This document shows, piece by piece, positions 32,537 to 35,051 of a stretch of DNA of 35,051 bases. The DNA is taken from the NCBI GenBank assembly GCA_027064405.1, contig JAMOPP010000164.1:1-35051 (forward strand), written 5' to 3'. Numbering within the stretch: position 1 is the stretch's first letter; each line of letters opens with the position of its first letter. The notes under the pieces were generated by a model that made no database searches, was not told where the DNA came from, and worked only from the letters and a program-made list of their open reading frames with translations. Origin of the DNA: Desulfurellales bacterium. Lineage in GTDB: Bacteria; Campylobacterota_A; Desulfurellia; Desulfurellales; Hippeaceae. A program made the translations under genes and the position numbers.

Positions 32537-33559
32537 TTAGTTTTTATTCTCATCAACTGATTTAGATTCCTTAATCCAAGGCATCATATTTCTCAGTTTT
32601 TTGCCCACTTTTTCTATGGGATGATTTTTATCTTTCTCTAAAAGAGCATTAAACATAGGTCTGCCGGATTTATTTTCCAAAATCCATTCCTTTGCAAAAC
32701 TTCCGTTTTGTATCTCTGCCAAGATAGCTTTCATTCTCTTTTTTGTATCCTCGTCAACAACCCTTGGACCTCTTGTTACATCTCCGTATTTTGCGGTATT
32801 TGATATTGAATATCTCATATCATATATACCACCTTCATACATTAAGTCAACTATTAATTTTAATTCATGAAATGTCTCGAAATAAGCCATCTCTTCGGGG
32901 TATCCGGCTTCAACAAGGGTTTCAAAACCTGCTTTTACCAAAGCCGTAGCTCCTCCACATAGAACTGCCTGCTCTCCAAAAAGGTCTGTCTCGGTTTCAT
33001 CCTTAAATGTAGTTTCTATTACTCCTGCCCTTGCTCCTCCATTTGCAGATGCATAACTTAATGCCAATTCTTTCGTATTCTTTGAATAATCATTTGCTAC
33101 AGCAATAAGCATAGGAACTCCCCTACCCTTCTCATACTCTCTTCTTACAAGATGTCCGGGACCCTTTGGTGCTATCATCATTATATTTATTGTGGATTTT
33201 GGAGCAATCTGTCCGAAGTGTATATTAAATCCATGGCCAAAAGCTATCGTATCACCATCGTCAAGATTAGATTCTATAGATTCTTTGTATATCTCAGGCT
33301 GCATTTCATCAGGTGCAAGAATCATAATAACATTTCCCCATTTTGCCGCTTCACCTGTTTCCATAACTTTAAGCCCGGCAGCTTCAGCTTTTTTCCAAGA
33401 TTTAGAATCTTTTCTTAATCCTACAACAACATCACAACCTGAGTCCTTTAAGTTGTTGGAATGTGCATATCCCTGAGAACCGTAACCTATGATAGCAACT
33501 TTTTTAGATTTTATTAAGGATAAATCTGCATCCTTTTCATAATAAATAGTCATAGCCAT
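32537..33559 (-). CDS. ilvC: Ketol-acid reductoisomerase (NADP+), class I
   Basis: IlvC isomerises and reduces acetolactate or acetohydroxybutyrate in valine, leucine and isoleucine synthesis. The 340-residue length identifies class I. It has the Rossmann motif GYGSQGYAHSNNLKDSG, the metal and substrate motifs APKGPGHLVRREYEKGRGVP and YEGGIYDMRYSISNTAKYGD, and a complete knotted C-terminal domain. The loop that sets cofactor choice reads LRKDSKSWKKAE; the arginine and serines suggest NADPH, although the aspartate in the loop is not the most common residue there. The chosen ATG is the first of two in-frame ATG codons; GGAGG lies 12 bases upstream. It follows ilvN by 15 bases. Confidence 0.98.
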   Translation of the reverse strand: MAMTIYYEKDADLSLIKSKKVAIIGYGSQGYAHSNNLKDSGCDVVVGLRKDSKSWKKAEAAGLKVMETGEAAKWGNVIMILAPDEMQPEIYKESIESNLDDGDTIAFGHGFNIHFGQIAPKSTINIMMIAPKGPGHLVRREYEKGRGVPMLIAVANDYSKNTKELALSYASANGGARAGVIETTFKDETETDLFGEQAVLCGGATALVKAGFETLVEAGYPEEMAYFETFHELKLIVDLMYEGGIYDMRYSISNTAKYGDVTRGPRVVDEDTKKRMKAILAEIQNGSFAKEWILENKSGRPMFNALLEKDKNHPIEKVGKKLRNMMPWIKESKSVDENKN

Positions 33560-33574
33560 ATCTTAAAATCCTCC

Positions 33575-34057
33575 CTACTTTTTATTCTCTCTTATCATAG
33601 CCACTTTTCCCGTTCTTGCAAGTTCTTTTATGCCAAGCGGATGCAATAAATTAAGTATTGCATCTATTTTGTTTGAATCTCCCGTAACTTCAACCGTGTA
33701 GGAATCAGGGGATACATCAACGATTTTTCCTCTGAAAATATCAACAACTCTTAACACTTCAGCTCTTGTACCAAGATCGGTATGCATTTTTATTAATGCC
33801 ATTTCTCTTTCTACGAACGGTACATCTCCAAATTCAGTTACCTTAATAACATCTATGAGTTTATTAAGCTGTTTCCCTATCTGTTCTAAAATCTGTTCAT
33901 CACCTTCTGTAACAATGGTCATCCTTGATAAATTTTCTTCATCTATAGGTGCAACATTTAAGCTTTCTATATTATATCCTCTTCCGGAAAAAAGGTTTGC
34001 TATGCGTGAAAGCACACCTGCTTCATTTTCAACAATAATTGAAAAGATTCTCTTCAT
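33575..34057 (-). CDS. ilvN: Acetolactate synthase small regulatory subunit
   Basis: IlvN (IlvH-type) binds the IlvB catalytic subunit, activates it and confers valine feedback inhibition. The 160-residue protein has the N-terminal ACT domain (about 1-75) starting RIFSIIVENEAGVLSRIANLFSGRGYNIESL, with the valine-binding GVLSR turn. The second ACT-like domain ends LHPLGIKELARTGKVAM, which is diagnostic. Length and sequence fit the bacterial small subunit. A perfect AAGGAG ribosome site precedes the ATG, ten bases after ilvB. Confidence 0.97.
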   Translation of the reverse strand: MKRIFSIIVENEAGVLSRIANLFSGRGYNIESLNVAPIDEENLSRMTIVTEGDEQILEQIGKQLNKLIDVIKVTEFGDVPFVEREMALIKMHTDLGTRAEVLRVVDIFRGKIVDVSPDSYTVEVTGDSNKIDAILNLLHPLGIKELARTGKVAMIRENKK

Positions 34058-34067
34058 AATCCACTCC

Positions 34068-35051
34068 TTAAGTCAAAAGCATATTATTTATTGGAGCACC
34101 TGCAGGCACCATCGGATACACATTTTCCTCTCTTACTATAACGGCATTTAGAATATAAGGACCGTTATATTCCCTCATCTCTTTTAAAGCATCTTCAACT
34201 TCTGATTTTTTTGTTATCTTTTTGGCTTTAATTCCATAACTCTCAGCAAGTTTTACAAAATCAGGCTGCACCTCTATATCTGTAGCGGCGTATCTTCTTC
34301 CGTAAAAGAGCTGTTGCCATTGCCTAACCATACCAAGATATCCATTGTTAAGTATTATAACTTTTACGGGTTTGTCGTAGGCAACTAAGGTTGCAAGTTC
34401 CTGCTCATTCATCTGAAAACTGCCGTCTCCTGCAAAAACATAAACAGGTTTATCCGAATCTGCAAACTGAGCGCCTATCCCTGCAGGAAATCCAAAGCCC
34501 ATAGTTCCAAGACCGCCTGACGTTAAAAGCCTTCTCGGCTTTTTAAATGTATAAAATTGCGCTACCCACATTTGATGCTGTCCAACTTCGGTTGACACTA
34601 TAGGATCGTCATCTTTTGTTATTTCCGCCAATTTTTCTATTACGAATTGAGGTAAAATAGTTTCATCTTCTTTATCATATGCAAGTTTATGCTCATTTTT
34701 CCATTTATCAATCTGTTGAAGCCAAGGTTTTCTAATCTCATTCCAATTAATATTTGAATATTCATCAAGTATCGAATTTAACTCTTTTAAAACAAGCTTT
34801 GCATCTCCAACGATAGGATAATCGACTTTTACATTCTTGCTTATACTTGTAGGATCTATATCTATATGAATTATTTTAGCATAAGGAGCAAATTCCGATA
34901 GCTTTCCTGTAATTCTATCATCAAATCTCGCACCGATTGAAACAAGAAGATCCGAATATTGAATAGCCATATTAGCCCTGTATGTCCCATGCATACCTGC
35001 CATACCAAGACTCAAGTCGTCATCTTCGGGATAAACGCCTATTCCCATAAG
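34068..35051 (-). CDS. ilvB: Acetolactate synthase large subunit (partial, 5' end outside window)
   Basis: IlvB is the thiamine-pyrophosphate-dependent catalytic subunit that condenses pyruvate units at the start of branched-chain amino acid synthesis. The last 327 residues are visible; the frame is open at base 35051. The middle nucleotide-binding domain begins GIGVYPEDDDLSLGMAGMHG, and SIGARFDDRITGKL and HIDIDPTSISKN are typical. The TPP-binding motif starts at FAGDGSFQMNEQELATL and ends at NNGYLGMVRQWQ. The C-terminus ends VYPMVPAGAPINNMLL. The promoter and any leucine or isoleucine attenuator of the operon would lie outside the window. Confidence 0.97.
   Translation of the reverse strand, partial: LMGIGVYPEDDDLSLGMAGMHGTYRANMAIQYSDLLVSIGARFDDRITGKLSEFAPYAKIIHIDIDPTSISKNVKVDYPIVGDAKLVLKELNSILDEYSNINWNEIRKPWLQQIDKWKNEHKLAYDKEDETILPQFVIEKLAEITKDDDPIVSTEVGQHQMWVAQFYTFKKPRRLLTSGGLGTMGFGFPAGIGAQFADSDKPVYVFAGDGSFQMNEQELATLVAYDKPVKVIILNNGYLGMVRQWQQLFYGRRYAATDIEVQPDFVKLAESYGIKAKKITKKSEVEDALKEMREYNGPYILNAVIVREENVYPMVPAGAPINNMLLT

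Noticed and set aside
1..35051. Search for riboswitches, tRNAs, CRISPR repeats, prophage or transposon remnants
   Set aside because: Non-coding gaps are all under about 130 bases, none holds a cloverleaf, riboswitch-sized structure or spaced repeats, and no transposase or integrase motif was seen in any frame I examined.

Overview
This AT-rich window (roughly one third G+C by eye) carries 37 genes or gene remnants, all on the minus strand, so transcription runs from base 35051 towards base 1. No stretch longer than about 130 bases lacks a gene. I see no tRNA, rRNA, CRISPR array, insertion sequence or integrase. The genes are core housekeeping with a few oddities. The outer-envelope and division genes (Lgt lipoprotein diacylglyceryl transferase, TatA, a SPOR protein, FtsQ/FtsA) point to a Gram-negative bacterium. 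The order ilvB-ilvN-ilvC-psd-pssA-leuA is typical of Desulfobacterota and Deferribacterota. Low G+C plus this mix makes a Deferribacterota-like organism my best guess, but that is inference, not proof.

Layout in the direction of transcription. (1) 35051-29631: branched-chain amino acid synthesis (ilvB partial, ilvN, ilvC, leuA) with phosphatidylethanolamine synthesis (psd, pssA) embedded. (2) 29625-27737: a previously easy-to-miss 53-residue four-cysteine protein, a diadenylate cyclase (c-di-AMP synthase) with an uncommon N-terminal domain, and folD. (3) 27687-22642: the classic rimP-nusA-infB-rbfA-nrnA translation/transcription set. (4) 22641-20103: an iron-sulfur ASKHA protein of the corrinoid-reactivator type, a SemiSWEET sugar transporter and exonuclease III. 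(5) 20090-13045: glyQ, glyS, guaB, a secreted phospholipase-D-type nuclease, a stand-alone ThiD2 and lepA. (6) 12977-9903: a Cache-GGDEF diguanylate cyclase, a collapsed short-chain dehydrogenase remnant, and an AhbD/NirJ-type radical SAM protein ending in a probable terminator. (7) 9777-8896: an EamA-type transporter. (8) 8768-1: tatA, argS, a SPOR protein, lgt, a degenerate indole-3-glycerol-phosphate-synthase-like protein, murC, murB, ddl, ftsQ and ftsA (partial), behind a plausible sigma-70 promoter at 8800-8827.

Most neighbours overlap by 1-25 bases or are separated by fewer than 20, so long co-transcribed runs are likely. Two second-messenger enzymes (c-di-AMP and c-di-GMP synthesis) sit inside these runs. 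The items most worth a second look are the catalytically degraded IGPS-like protein between lgt and murC, the in-frame collapsed dehydrogenase, and the diadenylate cyclase with its overlapping four-cysteine partner.
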